NCBI GenBank assembly: GCA_003963005.1
Contig: RXJW01000123.1
Span: 1-34,039 of the forward strand
DNA length: 34,039 nt
Direction: 5' to 3'
DNA from: Burkholderiales bacterium
GTDB lineage: Bacteria > Pseudomonadota > Gammaproteobacteria > Burkholderiales > Burkholderiaceae_C
Under the pieces are notes generated by a model. That model was not told where the DNA came from. It saw nothing but the letters and a program-made list of their open reading frames with translations, and made no database searches. The first letter of the stretch is position 1. Each line of letters opens with the position of its first letter. The position numbers were made by a program, and so were the translations under genes. Of the stretch, positions 14,846 to 22,828 are shown piece after piece.

Positions 14846-15964
14846 CGGGCGGCGGCTGCGCAGCACCGGCACGAGCACCCAGATCGCGCAGGCGACGAAG
14901 CCCAGGCCGAAGCCGGCGATCATGAAGTAGCTGCGCTTGGGCTTGGTCTTGCGCTCCGGCACCTCGGCGGCGTCCACCAGCTGCAACTGGCCACCGTCCC
15001 GGCTTTCGTCGATGCGGGCGATTTCGTACTGGCGCGAGATCTGCTCGAACAGGGCTTCCTGGTACTTGAACTCGCGATAGGCCGCGATGTAGCCCGACTG
15101 GTTGGCCGGTGCCTCGTTCTGGGCGAGCCGGGCGAGTTCGCCGCGCAGCGCCTGCACCTGGGTCGACATCGCGATCACCTCGGCGGCGTTGTCGGACATC
15201 GCCCGGCGCAGCACCTGCAGCTTCACCTCGGCCGTCGTCAGTTCGGCCTTGAGCTTGGCCACACCGTCGGCCGCCGCCTTGGGCTCGGCCTTCAGGGCCC
15301 CCAGGCTGACACCGGAGGTCGACAGCGCCAGCTGGGCGGCTGTCAGACGCTCCTTGACCTGGCCGAGCTGCTTCTCGAAGAACGCGCGGCGCTGCTGGGC
15401 TTCGGTGAGGGCCAGGCGCGCGGTGAGCGCCCGCAGTTCCTCGACGTAGGCCGTGGCCATGTCGGCGGCGGTCTTGGGATCGTGGTCGTCGACTTCCAGC
15501 GTGATCAACCCGTCCTTGCGGCCCAGGGTGACGCGGGTGTTCTCGGCGAGCTGTTTGCGGGCGTCGATCTTGAACTTGCGCTCGTACTTGTTGACCAGGT
15601 CGAAGCGCTCGACCAGCCGGTCGGCCACGGTCACGCTCTGCACCAGCGCGACGTACTGGTCGCCGTTGTTGCGCACGCCGCCGCCGGCCAGACCGGCCAG
15701 CGCCCCGAGCGAGGCCAGTGCCCCGGCGGCGCTGCTTTGCTGCTGCTGGGGCGGCATGAAGCTCACGCGCGCCGAGAAGGTGGGCGTGATCAGGTAGCTG
15801 ATGCCCAGCGCGACGACGCTGGCCAGCAGCGGTGCGCCCACCAGCAGGAGGCGGCGCTGCCAGAGCGCGGCGAACACGGCGCCGACCGGGAACTCGTCAG
15901 CCGCGTGCGCCGCCGCCGATGTCGCCGCCTCGTTCGTCGACGCGGTGGTGGGGGTGCTGTTCAT
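14840..15964 (-). CDS. Wzz-type chain-length regulator / polysaccharide co-polymerase
   Basis: A 374-residue inner-membrane protein with two helices (about 38-60 and 346-367) framing a long periplasmic domain. That domain is largely helical and probably coiled-coil (about 180-285: LTARLALTEAQQRRAFFEKQ, EVKLQVLRRAMSD). Just before the second helix is a basic/proline segment (DAAEVPERKTKPKRSY), the usual Wzz landmark. There is no C-terminal tyrosine-kinase domain, so it is a stand-alone co-polymerase. The N-terminal ~25 residues are a Thr/Ala-rich tail. It follows the export-protein gene by 6 bp and should set chain length and connect polymerase to export. No separate BY-kinase gene is in the window. 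Confidence 0.88.
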   Translation of the reverse strand: MNSTPTTASTNEAATSAAAHAADEFPVGAVFAALWQRRLLLVGAPLLASVVALGISYLITPTFSARVSFMPPQQQQSSAAGALASLGALAGLAGGGVRNNGDQYVALVQSVTVADRLVERFDLVNKYERKFKIDARKQLAENTRVTLGRKDGLITLEVDDHDPKTAADMATAYVEELRALTARLALTEAQQRRAFFEKQLGQVKERLTAAQLALSTSGVSLGALKAEPKAAADGVAKLKAELTTAEVKLQVLRRAMSDNAAEVIAMSTQVQALRGELARLAQNEAPANQSGYIAAYREFKYQEALFEQISRQYEIARIDESRDGGQLQLVDAAEVPERKTKPKRSYFMIAGFGLGFVACAIWVLVPVLRSRRPA

Positions 15965-15970
15965 GGTCGA

Positions 15971-17977
15971 TTACTTGAGAGATTTCAGGGCCGCAGCACC
16001 CAGGCCGAATTGGTAGAGGATCTGCGTCCACTCCTTCGCCTCCTGGCTGAAGGTGACCTTGGTCAGGTCTTCGGGGACGAAGATCGTGTCGCCGGGTTGC
16101 GCACTCACGGTGCCCAGGCCGGTCGACGAGTTGAACCAGCCGCTGTTCTGCTGGCGGGAACTCACGACACTCCCGTTCGCGCGGATCACGAAGGTGCTGC
16201 TGGCATCCGCGCCGCGTGTCGGGCCGCCGGCCAGGCGCAGCATGTCCTCGATGCTTGCGCCGTTGGTGTAGCTGTAGCTGCCGGTGTTGTAGACGCTGCC
16301 CCACACGCCGACCGTGGTGGGGCGCGCCGGGATGGTGAGCCGGTCGCCGTCTTCCACCGCCAGTTCAGGCAGGCTCGTGGCACCGGGCGTGAGCTGCATC
16401 ACCACGCGACCGGTGAGCTTGACGCTGCGCAGGCGGTCGATGAGCCGGCTGGAGGCCTGGCCCCGGTTGCTCTGCGTGGTCGGGTCGTCGGCCGTCGTGT
16501 TGGCCCGCGGCTTGACCATCACGCGGGTGAATTCGCCTTCCAGATCTCGCAGCGCACGCTCGTACTGGGCCTGCTGCGTGATGCGCACGCTCTCGCGGTT
16601 GAGTTCTGCGCCGTAGATGAACGCAGCGGGGGTGAGGCCGCCAGCGGCCTTGATGATGTCACCCAGCGTGCTGTTGGGCGGCAGGATGTACTCGCCGGGG
16701 CGTTGCACCTCGCCGTCCACCCGCACCCGCTTGTTCTGGCGGTACTGCGGCAGCACCGTGTCGAGCAGGTTGAAGGCGCGCACGATGTCGCCGCCCTGCA
16801 GCGCCAGGTTGCCCTGCTGCGGCAGTTTCACTTCCAGGATGCGACCATCGTTGCGCTTGTCCATCGGCTCGACAGCCACGCGGCCGCGGTCAGCGGCGGC
16901 ACTCAGGCCACCGCCCATCAGCATCAGGTCGTTGACGGTCTCGCCCGGCTTGAGCTCGAAGATGGCCTGCCGGTTCACGCTGCCGATCAGCGCCACCTGC
17001 GGGCCGATCGGGCCGATGTGCACGACGTCGTCGGCCTGCAGCACGCGGTCGCCGCTGCGGTCGCCGCGCAGCAGCAGGTCGTACAGGTCGAAGGTGCTGA
17101 CGAGCTTGGCGCCGCGGCGCAGCTCGAGGTTGCGGAAGCTGCCCGACGCGGACGGGCCACCCGCCTGCACCAGGGCGTTGACGATGGTCGACAGACTGCT
17201 GACCGTGTAGGCGCCTGGCTTCTGGGTGAAGCCGGTCACGTAGATGCGGATGCTGCGCAGCTTGCCCAGCGAGGCGTTGAGGCGGAAATTGCGGAACACC
17301 TGGCCGACGCGCTGCTCCAGCGTGCCGTTCAGGTCGGCATAGCGCACGCCGGCCACGAGCACCGGGCCGACCCGCGGGATCGTGATGCGGCCGCTGCGGT
17401 CCACCACGAGCCGCAGATCGGCTTCCACCGCGCCCCAGATGTTGAGCAGCACTTCGTCCCCGACGCTGAGCACGTAGTCGGCCGGCACCTGGCTGGACGT
17501 TTCACCGATCGCCGCCGCGCTCTGGCGCTGGGAGGGCTGCAGCAGTTCCATCGGCTGCGGCACGGCGGGCGTCATCAGCTCGGCGCCGAAGCGGCGGATC
17601 TCGACGTCGTCACCCACGAGGCGTTGCACGAAGCGCTCGAACTCGGTCTGCTGGGCCGCCCGCGCCGCCAGTTGCTCCCGCGTGAGCGGCTGGCCCGGCA
17701 GGGGCTGCAGCAACATCTGCTGCTGCAACAGCATCTGCTGCTGCTGCTGGATGACCTGGTCCCGCTGCGAAGGGGTGAGCGGCGCCTGGGTCTGGCCGTC
17801 ATTCGCGCTCGTGTTGTTCTGGCGGTTCGGCGAGACCAGCTTGACCGGTCCGATCGGCGTGACCTCGTTGGCATCGTCGGCGGCCCGCGCCGGGGCCTGG
17901 AGCCCGACCCCGACGGCCAGCGCCACCAGCAGCATCCACGCCTGCATCCGATGTCCCCCGGTGCGCCTGCGTCCCAT
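15971..17977 (-). CDS. Outer-membrane polysaccharide export protein with multiple SLBB domains
   Basis: A ~668-residue exported protein: signal peptide (MGRRRTGGHR then LLVALAVGVGL, APARA cleavage), Gln-rich segment (about 77-93), Poly_export domain (about 165-245: YVLSVGDEVLLNIWG, RSGRITIPRVGPV), then repeated SLBB modules (about 247-322, 328-400, 418-470 and 557-635; for example VRVDGEVQRPGEYILPP and GVWGSVYNTGSYSY). The C-terminus TQILYQFGLGAAALKSL could be an amphipathic outer-membrane helix as in Wza. No lipobox cysteine follows the signal, unlike Wza, and it is nearly twice Wza's size. Start choice is uncertain: 17977 gives a basic n-region and an AGGAAG upstream; 17947 has GGGGGA six bases ahead; 18016 is also possible. 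It heads the leftward export pair. Confidence 0.85.
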   Translation of the reverse strand: MGRRRTGGHRMQAWMLLVALAVGVGLQAPARAADDANEVTPIGPVKLVSPNRQNNTSANDGQTQAPLTPSQRDQVIQQQQQMLLQQQMLLQPLPGQPLTREQLAARAAQQTEFERFVQRLVGDDVEIRRFGAELMTPAVPQPMELLQPSQRQSAAAIGETSSQVPADYVLSVGDEVLLNIWGAVEADLRLVVDRSGRITIPRVGPVLVAGVRYADLNGTLEQRVGQVFRNFRLNASLGKLRSIRIYVTGFTQKPGAYTVSSLSTIVNALVQAGGPSASGSFRNLELRRGAKLVSTFDLYDLLLRGDRSGDRVLQADDVVHIGPIGPQVALIGSVNRQAIFELKPGETVNDLMLMGGGLSAAADRGRVAVEPMDKRNDGRILEVKLPQQGNLALQGGDIVRAFNLLDTVLPQYRQNKRVRVDGEVQRPGEYILPPNSTLGDIIKAAGGLTPAAFIYGAELNRESVRITQQAQYERALRDLEGEFTRVMVKPRANTTADDPTTQSNRGQASSRLIDRLRSVKLTGRVVMQLTPGATSLPELAVEDGDRLTIPARPTTVGVWGSVYNTGSYSYTNGASIEDMLRLAGGPTRGADASSTFVIRANGSVVSSRQQNSGWFNSSTGLGTVSAQPGDTIFVPEDLTKVTFSQEAKEWTQILYQFGLGAAALKSLK
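17711..17750 (-). repeat. CTG/CAG-rich tract coding for a Gln-rich segment
   Basis: Two imperfect copies of CAACATCTGCTGCTG followed by a run of four CTG triplets lie in the export-protein gene and encode glutamines interrupted by MLL. The tract is in frame on the minus strand; slippage would add or remove glutamines. Confidence 0.6.
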
Positions 17978-18080
17978 CGAATCCGGGTTGTGCTTCCTGG
18001 GGGCGCTGATGTTCATTGACAAGGCTCGCGTGAGATGGGGCAGTGTGAGGCCCTCCATCGAGGGACGGAGGGCGGCGCGG

Positions 18081-18086
18081 ATTCTA
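18081..18086 (-). promoter_or_regulatory. Candidate -10 box (TAGAAT) for the export operon
   Basis: On the minus strand TAGAAT lies 60-105 bp upstream of the possible export-protein starts. A weak TTGGCG is 15 bp further upstream. The predicted leader opens with CCCTCC and GGAGGG arms (18051-18072), which could form a 6-bp hairpin and compete with an inner CCCTC/GAGGG hairpin. Confidence 0.4.
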
Positions 18087-18127
18087 GCCAGCGCATCGCC
18101 GCGCCAAGGCGCGTGGGGCGCCGTGGC

Positions 18128-18133
18128 TACACT
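18128..18133 (+). promoter_or_regulatory. Candidate -10 box (TACACT) for the initiating-transferase gene
   Basis: GGCTACACT lies 65 bp before the ATG at 18198 and is divergent from the export-operon box at 18081, so the two operons would share a 47-bp promoter core. No clear -35. Confidence 0.35.
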
Positions 18134-18197
18134 GCGGGTCTCGGGTTGATCGGCGGCGGACCTCCGCACCTGCAAGCCAGCAACCCGCTCGACGTCC

Positions 18198-19328
18198 ATG
18201 CTTCCTATCCTCGCCCTGAGCTTTGCCCTCGCCGCCGCGGCGACGCTGCTGATCATCCGGTCATCGCACCTGCACGGTGTGCTGTCGGCGGACCATGATC
18301 TGTCCGGGCCTCAGAAGTTCCATTCCCGCCCGGTGCCGCGCATCGGCGGGATCGCCATCTTCAGCGGCTTCACCTTCGGCATCGCCTTGCTCGCCTGGCG
18401 TTTCCCGGCGATGCGGCATCTGGCACTGATGCTGCTGCTGTGCAGCATCCCGGCTTTCGCGTCCGGGGTCATCGAAGACCTGACCAAGCGGGTCAGCCCG
18501 CTGCGGCGCATGCTGGCCACGCTGATGGCGGCGGCACTCGGCGCCTGGCTGCTCGGCGCCCAGATCAAGCAGACCGCCATTCCGGGGCTGGACCTCATCG
18601 CCGGCACGGCCGTGGGCGGCTATCTGCTGGCCCTGCTGGTGGTCAGCGGCGTGGCAAATTCCATCAACATCATCGACGGCATGAACGGCCTGGCCTCGAT
18701 GTGTTCGGCCATCATGCTGGCCGGCCTGGCCTATGTGGCCCTGCAGGCAGGCGACCAGCTCGTGGCGGCGGTCGCCATCGCAGTCATCGGCGCGGTGCTG
18801 GGGTTCTTCATGTGGAACTACCCCTTCGGCCTCATCTTCCTGGGCGACGGCGGGGCCTACTTCCTCGGCTTCATGCTGTCGGAGCTGGCCATCCTGCTGC
18901 TCGTGCGCAACCCGGACGTCTCGCCGATGTTCCCGCTGCTGCTGTGTGCCTACCCGGTGTGGGAGACGGTGTTTTCGATGTACCGCCGCAAGTTCGTGCG
19001 CGGGCGCCCGGTCGGCATGCCGGACGGCATCCACCTGCACAGCCTCATCTACCGGCGCCTGATGCGCTGGGCGCTGGGCAGCAAGGATGCGGCCGTGCTG
19101 ACCCGGCGCAATGCGCTGACGGCGCCCTACCTCTGGGTGCTGTGCAGCCTGTCGGTCGTGCCCGCCACGATCTGGTGGGACGACACCGTCATGCTGCAGA
19201 TCATCCTGGGGCTGTTCGTGGCCAGCTACGTGCTGCTGTACTGGCGCATCGTGCGCTTCCGCACGCCGCGCTGGATGGTCCTCAATTCCCGCCCTGACGG
19301 ACAGCCGCCGATCACCCGCACGGAGTAG
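18198..19328 (+). CDS. WecA/WbpL-type undecaprenyl-phosphate HexNAc-1-phosphate transferase
   Basis: A 376-residue polytopic phosphoglycosyltransferase of the MraY/WecA family, which starts repeat-unit synthesis by moving a HexNAc-1-phosphate from its UDP donor to undecaprenyl phosphate. Family motifs: KFHSRPVPRIGG (40-51), acidic pair E93-D94, SINIIDGMNGLAS with D160, LIFLGDGGAYFLGF with D217, and the cytoplasmic RGRPVGMPDGIHLHSLIYRR (268-287), whose DGIHLH corresponds to the HxH carbohydrate-recognition loop. MraY is unlikely because of this loop and the polysaccharide context. Donor is probably a UDP-HexNAc; WbpL-like relaxed or D-FucNAc specificity is possible. It faces away from the export operon across a divergent promoter region. 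Confidence 0.88.
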   Translation: MLPILALSFALAAAATLLIIRSSHLHGVLSADHDLSGPQKFHSRPVPRIGGIAIFSGFTFGIALLAWRFPAMRHLALMLLLCSIPAFASGVIEDLTKRVSPLRRMLATLMAAALGAWLLGAQIKQTAIPGLDLIAGTAVGGYLLALLVVSGVANSINIIDGMNGLASMCSAIMLAGLAYVALQAGDQLVAAVAIAVIGAVLGFFMWNYPFGLIFLGDGGAYFLGFMLSELAILLLVRNPDVSPMFPLLLCAYPVWETVFSMYRRKFVRGRPVGMPDGIHLHSLIYRRLMRWALGSKDAAVLTRRNALTAPYLWVLCSLSVVPATIWWDDTVMLQIILGLFVASYVLLYWRIVRFRTPRWMVLNSRPDGQPPITRTE

Positions 19329-19337
19329 GTTCCGGGC

Positions 19338-19357
19338 ATCCGGGATAATCGCCGGAT
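19338..19357 (+). promoter_or_regulatory. -10 box (GATAAT) inside an inverted repeat overlapping the rhlE start codon
   Basis: ATCCGG (19338-19343) and CCGGAT (19352-19357) are perfect inverted copies around GATAATCG. The GATAAT ends 6 bp before the ATG, whose AT is part of the right arm, so transcription would start at or within two bases of the start codon. There is no Shine-Dalgarno. This suggests a leaderless mRNA and a possible operator over the -10. Confidence 0.45.
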
Positions 19358-20825
19358 GCAAGAAAACCCCGAGTCCGCCGTCGCGGCGCCTGCCGAGGCG
19401 CCCGCGCCTGCCCGTTTCGATACCCTGCCGCTGGATGCCAAGCTGCTTCGCGCGGTGGCCGATTCCGGCTACCTGACGATGACGCCCATCCAGGCCAAGG
19501 CGATCCCGATCGTGCTGCAGGGCCGCGACGTCATGGGCGCCGCGCAGACCGGCACCGGCAAGACGGCTGCGTTCTCGATCCCGCTGCTGCAGCGCATGCT
19601 CAAGCACGAGAACCCGAGCGTCTCGCCCGCCCGCCACCCGGTGCGTGCGCTGGTGCTGGCCCCGACGCGCGAACTGGCCGACCAGGTCGCCGACAACGTC
19701 AAGAAGTACGCCAAGCACACCCAGTTGCGCTCGCTCGTCGTGTTCGGCGGTGTCGACATGAAGCCGCAGACCGCCGCGCTCAAGGCCGGCGTCGAGGTGC
19801 TGATCGCCACGCCGGGCCGCCTGCTCGACCACATCGAAGCCAAGAACTGCGTGCTCAACCAGGTCGAGTACGTCGTGCTCGACGAAGCCGACCGCATGCT
19901 CGACATCGGCTTCCTGCCCGACCTGCAGCGCATCCTGAGCTTCCTGCCCAAGGCGCGCCAGACGCTGCTTTTCTCGGCCACCTTCTCGCCCGAGATCAAG
20001 CGCCTGGCCCAGAGCTACCTGCAGGACCCGATCCTGGTCGAGACCGCACGGCCCAACCAGACGGCGTCCACCGTCGAGCAGCGCTTCTACAGCGTGACCG
20101 ACGACGACAAGCGCGCCGTCATCCGCCAGATCCTGAAGGACCGCGCGATCCGCCAGGCAATCGTGTTCGGCAACTCCAAGCTCGGCGTGGCCCGCCTGGC
20201 CCGGGCGTTCGAGCGCGACGGCCTGCGCACCGCCGCCCTGCATGGCGACAAGTCCCAGGACGAACGTCTGAAGGCGCTCGAAGCCTTCAAGCGCGGCGAA
20301 ATGGACGTGCTGGTGGCGACCGACGTGGCCGCCCGGGGCCTGGACATCGCCGACCTGCCGGCCGTCTTCAACTTCGACGTGCCCTTCAACGCGGAAGACT
20401 ACGTCCACCGCATCGGCCGCACGGGTCGTGCCGGCGCCTCGGGGCTGGCGGTGACCCTGGTCACCAAGTCCGACGCTCGCCTGATCGCGGACATCGAGAA
20501 GCTCATCAAGCGCAAGATCGACCTGGACGCCTTCGAGCTCCAGGACAGCCGCCCGCCGCGCTTCGAGCGCCGTCGCGCGGAAGAGAGCGAGGCCCCGGAG
20601 GCCCGCCCGGCCGCACCGCGCCCGGCCTACCGCCCGCCCGCCGCGCCGAAGGACCCGTTCTTCGACAAGCCCTACGAGGCCAGCGCCAGCGGCGAGGCTC
20701 CCGCCTGGGAGAAGGCCAAGGCGGCCGCGCCGACCGTCGGCAAGGGCCTGTCGAGCTACATCAAGCCCAAGCGGCAGGTGGCCGCGCTGTTCGGCGCCAA
20801 GAAGCCCGCCTCGGCCGAAAACTAA
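19356..20825 (+). CDS. rhlE: RhlE-type DEAD-box ATP-dependent RNA helicase
   Basis: A 489-residue superfamily 2 RNA helicase. Motifs in order: Q motif (YLTMTPIQAKAIP, about 39-51), motif I AQTGTGKT (63-70), PTRELA (103-108), TPGR (152-155), DEAD (176-179), SAT (207-209), then in the second RecA domain VATDVAARGLDI and HRIGRTGRAG. A basic, Pro/Ala-rich tail from about 400 (PRFERRRAEESE, SSYIKPKRQVAALFGAKKP) probably contributes RNA binding, as in RhlE proteins, which act in RNA turnover and ribosome assembly. The gene has no visible ribosome-binding site: a GATAAT hexamer ends six bases before ATG. Its TAA interlocks by 3 bp with the opposing TAG of the methylase gene. Confidence 0.92.
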   Translation: MQENPESAVAAPAEAPAPARFDTLPLDAKLLRAVADSGYLTMTPIQAKAIPIVLQGRDVMGAAQTGTGKTAAFSIPLLQRMLKHENPSVSPARHPVRALVLAPTRELADQVADNVKKYAKHTQLRSLVVFGGVDMKPQTAALKAGVEVLIATPGRLLDHIEAKNCVLNQVEYVVLDEADRMLDIGFLPDLQRILSFLPKARQTLLFSATFSPEIKRLAQSYLQDPILVETARPNQTASTVEQRFYSVTDDDKRAVIRQILKDRAIRQAIVFGNSKLGVARLARAFERDGLRTAALHGDKSQDERLKALEAFKRGEMDVLVATDVAARGLDIADLPAVFNFDVPFNAEDYVHRIGRTGRAGASGLAVTLVTKSDARLIADIEKLIKRKIDLDAFELQDSRPPRFERRRAEESEAPEARPAAPRPAYRPPAAPKDPFFDKPYEASASGEAPAWEKAKAAAPTVGKGLSSYIKPKRQVAALFGAKKPASAEN

Positions 20826-21586
20826 GCGAGCAGCGCGAAAACCGCCGGGATGCGGTCGGGCAGGGCAGGGGCGCCTCGCTTCCAGTCCGCGACCGTGGCG
20901 GTGCGCGTCCAGCCGCCGGGCAGCGTCAGCCCGACGCTGATCGACAGCCGCGTGCCGGGCTTGAGTGCGCCCAGCAGCGCCTGGCGCATGGCCTCGTTGC
21001 GGTAGGGTGTCTCGATCAGCAACTGCGTCTGCTGCGCCTTGGCGGAGAGCTGTTCCAGTTCGCGGATGCGGGCCGTGCGAGCGGCGGCGTCCACCGGCAG
21101 ATAGCCAACGAAGGCAAAGCTCTGGCCGTTCAGGCCGCTGGCCGCCAGGGCGAGCAGCAGCGAACTCGGGCCGGACAGCGGCACCACTTCGATGCCGGCC
21201 TCATGGGCCAGCGCCACGAGCCGTGCACCCGGGTCGGCCACGGCGGGCAGGCCCGCTTCTGAGATCAGGCCCACGTCGTGCCCGGCCAGGGCCGGCGCCA
21301 GCAGCGCGCGCCAGGCGGCACTGTCGTCGGCTCCCGGCTTGCCGCCCTTGGGCGTGCGGGGCAGTTCGGCGATCTGCACCGCCTGCAACGCCTGGGCCAG
21401 CGGCGTGACGGCATCCACACGCTTGAGCAGCGCGCGCGTGGTCTTCGCGTTCTCGGCGGCCCAGTGCAACAGCCGCGCGGCCTGCTCGATGACCCGCTGC
21501 GGCAGCACCTCGCGCAGGTCCAGCGAATCGTCCACGCCGAAGTCCAGCGTGTTGGGCATCAGGATCAGGCGGCCTTTGGCACTCAT
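20822..21586 (-). CDS. RsmI-like tetrapyrrole-methylase-fold SAM-dependent methyltransferase
   Basis: A 254-residue protein of the tetrapyrrole (corrin/porphyrin) methylase superfamily, close in layout to RsmI (16S rRNA 2'-O-methyltransferase). Seen: GRLILMPNTLDFG at the N-terminus, where RsmI has L-Y-[VI]-V-A-T-P-I-G-N-L; DVGLISEAGLPAVADPGARLV, the conserved SAM-site loop of the family (RsmI has D-A-G-T-P-x-I-S-D-P-G); PLSGPSSLLLALAASGL; QSFAFVGYLPVDAAAR; and LIETPYRNEAM. The altered first motif and the extra 27-80 region indicate a paralogue of RsmI rather than RsmI itself, so rRNA methylation should not be assumed. Its ATG overlaps the Maf gene stop (ATGA), so the two are cotranscribed and coupled. 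Confidence 0.82.
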   Translation of the reverse strand: MSAKGRLILMPNTLDFGVDDSLDLREVLPQRVIEQAARLLHWAAENAKTTRALLKRVDAVTPLAQALQAVQIAELPRTPKGGKPGADDSAAWRALLAPALAGHDVGLISEAGLPAVADPGARLVALAHEAGIEVVPLSGPSSLLLALAASGLNGQSFAFVGYLPVDAAARTARIRELEQLSAKAQQTQLLIETPYRNEAMRQALLGALKPGTRLSISVGLTLPGGWTRTATVADWKRGAPALPDRIPAVFALLA

Positions 21587-22158
21587 GCCAGCGGCTCCAG
21601 GCCGGCGCGGCGCAGCAGCTGGCAGGTGCGGATCAGCGGCAGGCCGATCAGCGCTGTGGGGTCATCCGATTCGACCGCGTCCAGCAGCGCGATGCCCAGG
21701 CTCTCCACCTTGGCGCTGCCGGCGCAGTCGTAGGGCTGGTCGGCGTGGAGGTAGTGGTCGATGGCGGCGTCGCTCAGATCGCGGAAGCGCACGCGCACCT
21801 CGGCGCGCTCGATCGCGGCCAGCCCGGGGGCAACCACGGCAACCGCCGTCTGGAACACCACCTCGCGGCCACTCATGCGACGCAGTTGCGCGTGTGCGGC
21901 GTCGTGCGAGCCGGGCTTGCCCAGCACTTCGCCGTTGAGGTCGGCGACCTGGTCGGAACCGATCACCACCGCCTGCGGCTGCAGGGCTGCGACCGCCCGT
22001 GCCTTGGCCAGCGCCAGGCGCTCGGCCAGCGCGGCCGGTGCCTCGCCCGGCAGCGGGGTTTCATCGACCTGCGGCGCGACCGCCTCGAAGGGCAGGCGCA
22101 GGCGGGCCAGCAGTTCCTGCCGGTAGCGCGAGGTGGAAGCCAGGATCAATGAAGGCAT
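21583..22158 (-). CDS. yceF: Maf/YceF-type nucleoside triphosphate pyrophosphatase
   Basis: A 191-residue Maf-fold pyrophosphatase that hydrolyses non-canonical or modified NTPs. LILASTSRYRQELL (4-17) is the phosphate-binding start of the family. VVIGSDQVADLNGEVLGKPG has the catalytic Asp69 in the SDQV form, which with KVESLGIALLD and the short length fits the YceF (7-methyl-GTP pyrophosphatase) subgroup rather than the dTTP/UTP-specific YhdE type. It lies divergent from yceD with only 32 bp between the start codons, and on its strand GAGAAT ends six bases before ATG, which suggests a leaderless or nearly leaderless message. It is the first gene of a two-gene leftward operon. Confidence 0.9.
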   Translation of the reverse strand: MPSLILASTSRYRQELLARLRLPFEAVAPQVDETPLPGEAPAALAERLALAKARAVAALQPQAVVIGSDQVADLNGEVLGKPGSHDAAHAQLRRMSGREVVFQTAVAVVAPGLAAIERAEVRVRFRDLSDAAIDHYLHADQPYDCAGSAKVESLGIALLDAVESDDPTALIGLPLIRTCQLLRRAGLEPLA

Positions 22159-22190
22159 CCTGACATTCTCGCCCGCCTAAACTCGGGGCC

Positions 22191-22742
22191 ATGAGATCGC
22201 GCGCCTTTGTTCCCGAGAAGCTCGACGTGGCCGCGCTGGCCCAGGATGGCGCCAGCCTGGACGGTACCTGGCCGGCGGCGTCCCTCGAGCGCCTGGCGGA
22301 TTCCGCGGCGCCGGAGGCTCCGGCCACCGGCTGGCCGGCCATCACCTGGGCGCTGCAAGGCGAGATCCGCCAACCCAAGGGCGGCAAGGCCCAGACCTGG
22401 CTGCACCTGGCGGCTGCGGGCCAGGTCGCATTGACCTGCCAGCGTTGCCTGCAGCCGGTCACGGAAGACATCGACATCGATCGCTGGATCCGCTTCGTCG
22501 ACACCGAGGCGGAGGCCGCGGCCCTGGACGTGGACAGCGACGACGACGTGCTGGCGCTTCCCCGGCACCTGGACGCCCGGGAGCTGATCGAGGACGAACT
22601 GCTGCTGGCGCTGCCGCTGGTGCCGCGGCATGAGGTCTGCCCGAAGCCGCTGCCGGTGCCCGCCGAAGAAGACGCTGCTGAGGAAGAAGAGCGACCCAAC
22701 CCCTTTGCCAAGCTGGCGGCGCTGAAGCGGCGCGATGGCTGA
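22191..22742 (+). CDS. yceD: YceD-family (DUF177) protein
   Basis: A 183-residue member of the YceD/DUF177 family, linked in bacteria and plastids to 23S rRNA accumulation and almost always encoded just before rpmF. Typical features: VALTCQRCLQPV with C83-x2-C86, a second cysteine at C150 (HEVCPKP), a very acidic central part (DVDSDDDV, PAEEDAAEEEE) and the conserved end RPNPFAKLAALKRR. The ATG at 22191 has no Shine-Dalgarno and is preceded by TAAACT seven bases upstream, so a leaderless transcript is possible. The next gene, rpmF, has its own strong promoter in the 175-bp gap, so the usual yceD-rpmF coupling is at least partly relaxed. Confidence 0.9.
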   Translation: MRSRAFVPEKLDVAALAQDGASLDGTWPAASLERLADSAAPEAPATGWPAITWALQGEIRQPKGGKAQTWLHLAAAGQVALTCQRCLQPVTEDIDIDRWIRFVDTEAEAAALDVDSDDDVLALPRHLDARELIEDELLLALPLVPRHEVCPKPLPVPAEEDAAEEEERPNPFAKLAALKRRDG

Positions 22743-22789
22743 CCTGCCATGAAATCCCAGGCCTCATCGGATCTCTACCGCGACGTGGC

Positions 22790-22818
22790 TTGGCGATTTC
22801 CCGAACCGGTGCTACAAT
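22790..22818 (+). promoter_or_regulatory. Strong sigma-70-type promoter for rpmF
   Basis: TTGGCG (22790-22795), 17-bp spacer, TACAAT (22813-22818) with a TG one base upstream of the -10 (extended -10, TGCTACAAT). Predicted start near 22825, giving a leader of about 93 nt. This is the best promoter match in the window. Confidence 0.75.
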
Positions 22819-22828
22819 CGTGGGCTTT

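Noticed and set aside
15482..18019. 845-codon rightward open frame opposite wzz and the export-protein gene
   Set aside because: Composition is typical of a codon-bias shadow, and the minus-strand genes have clear domains.
18261..20408. 715-codon leftward open frame opposite the initiating transferase and rhlE
   Set aside because: Crosses two genes with unmistakable motifs and is rich in Gln/His/Arg with no domain.
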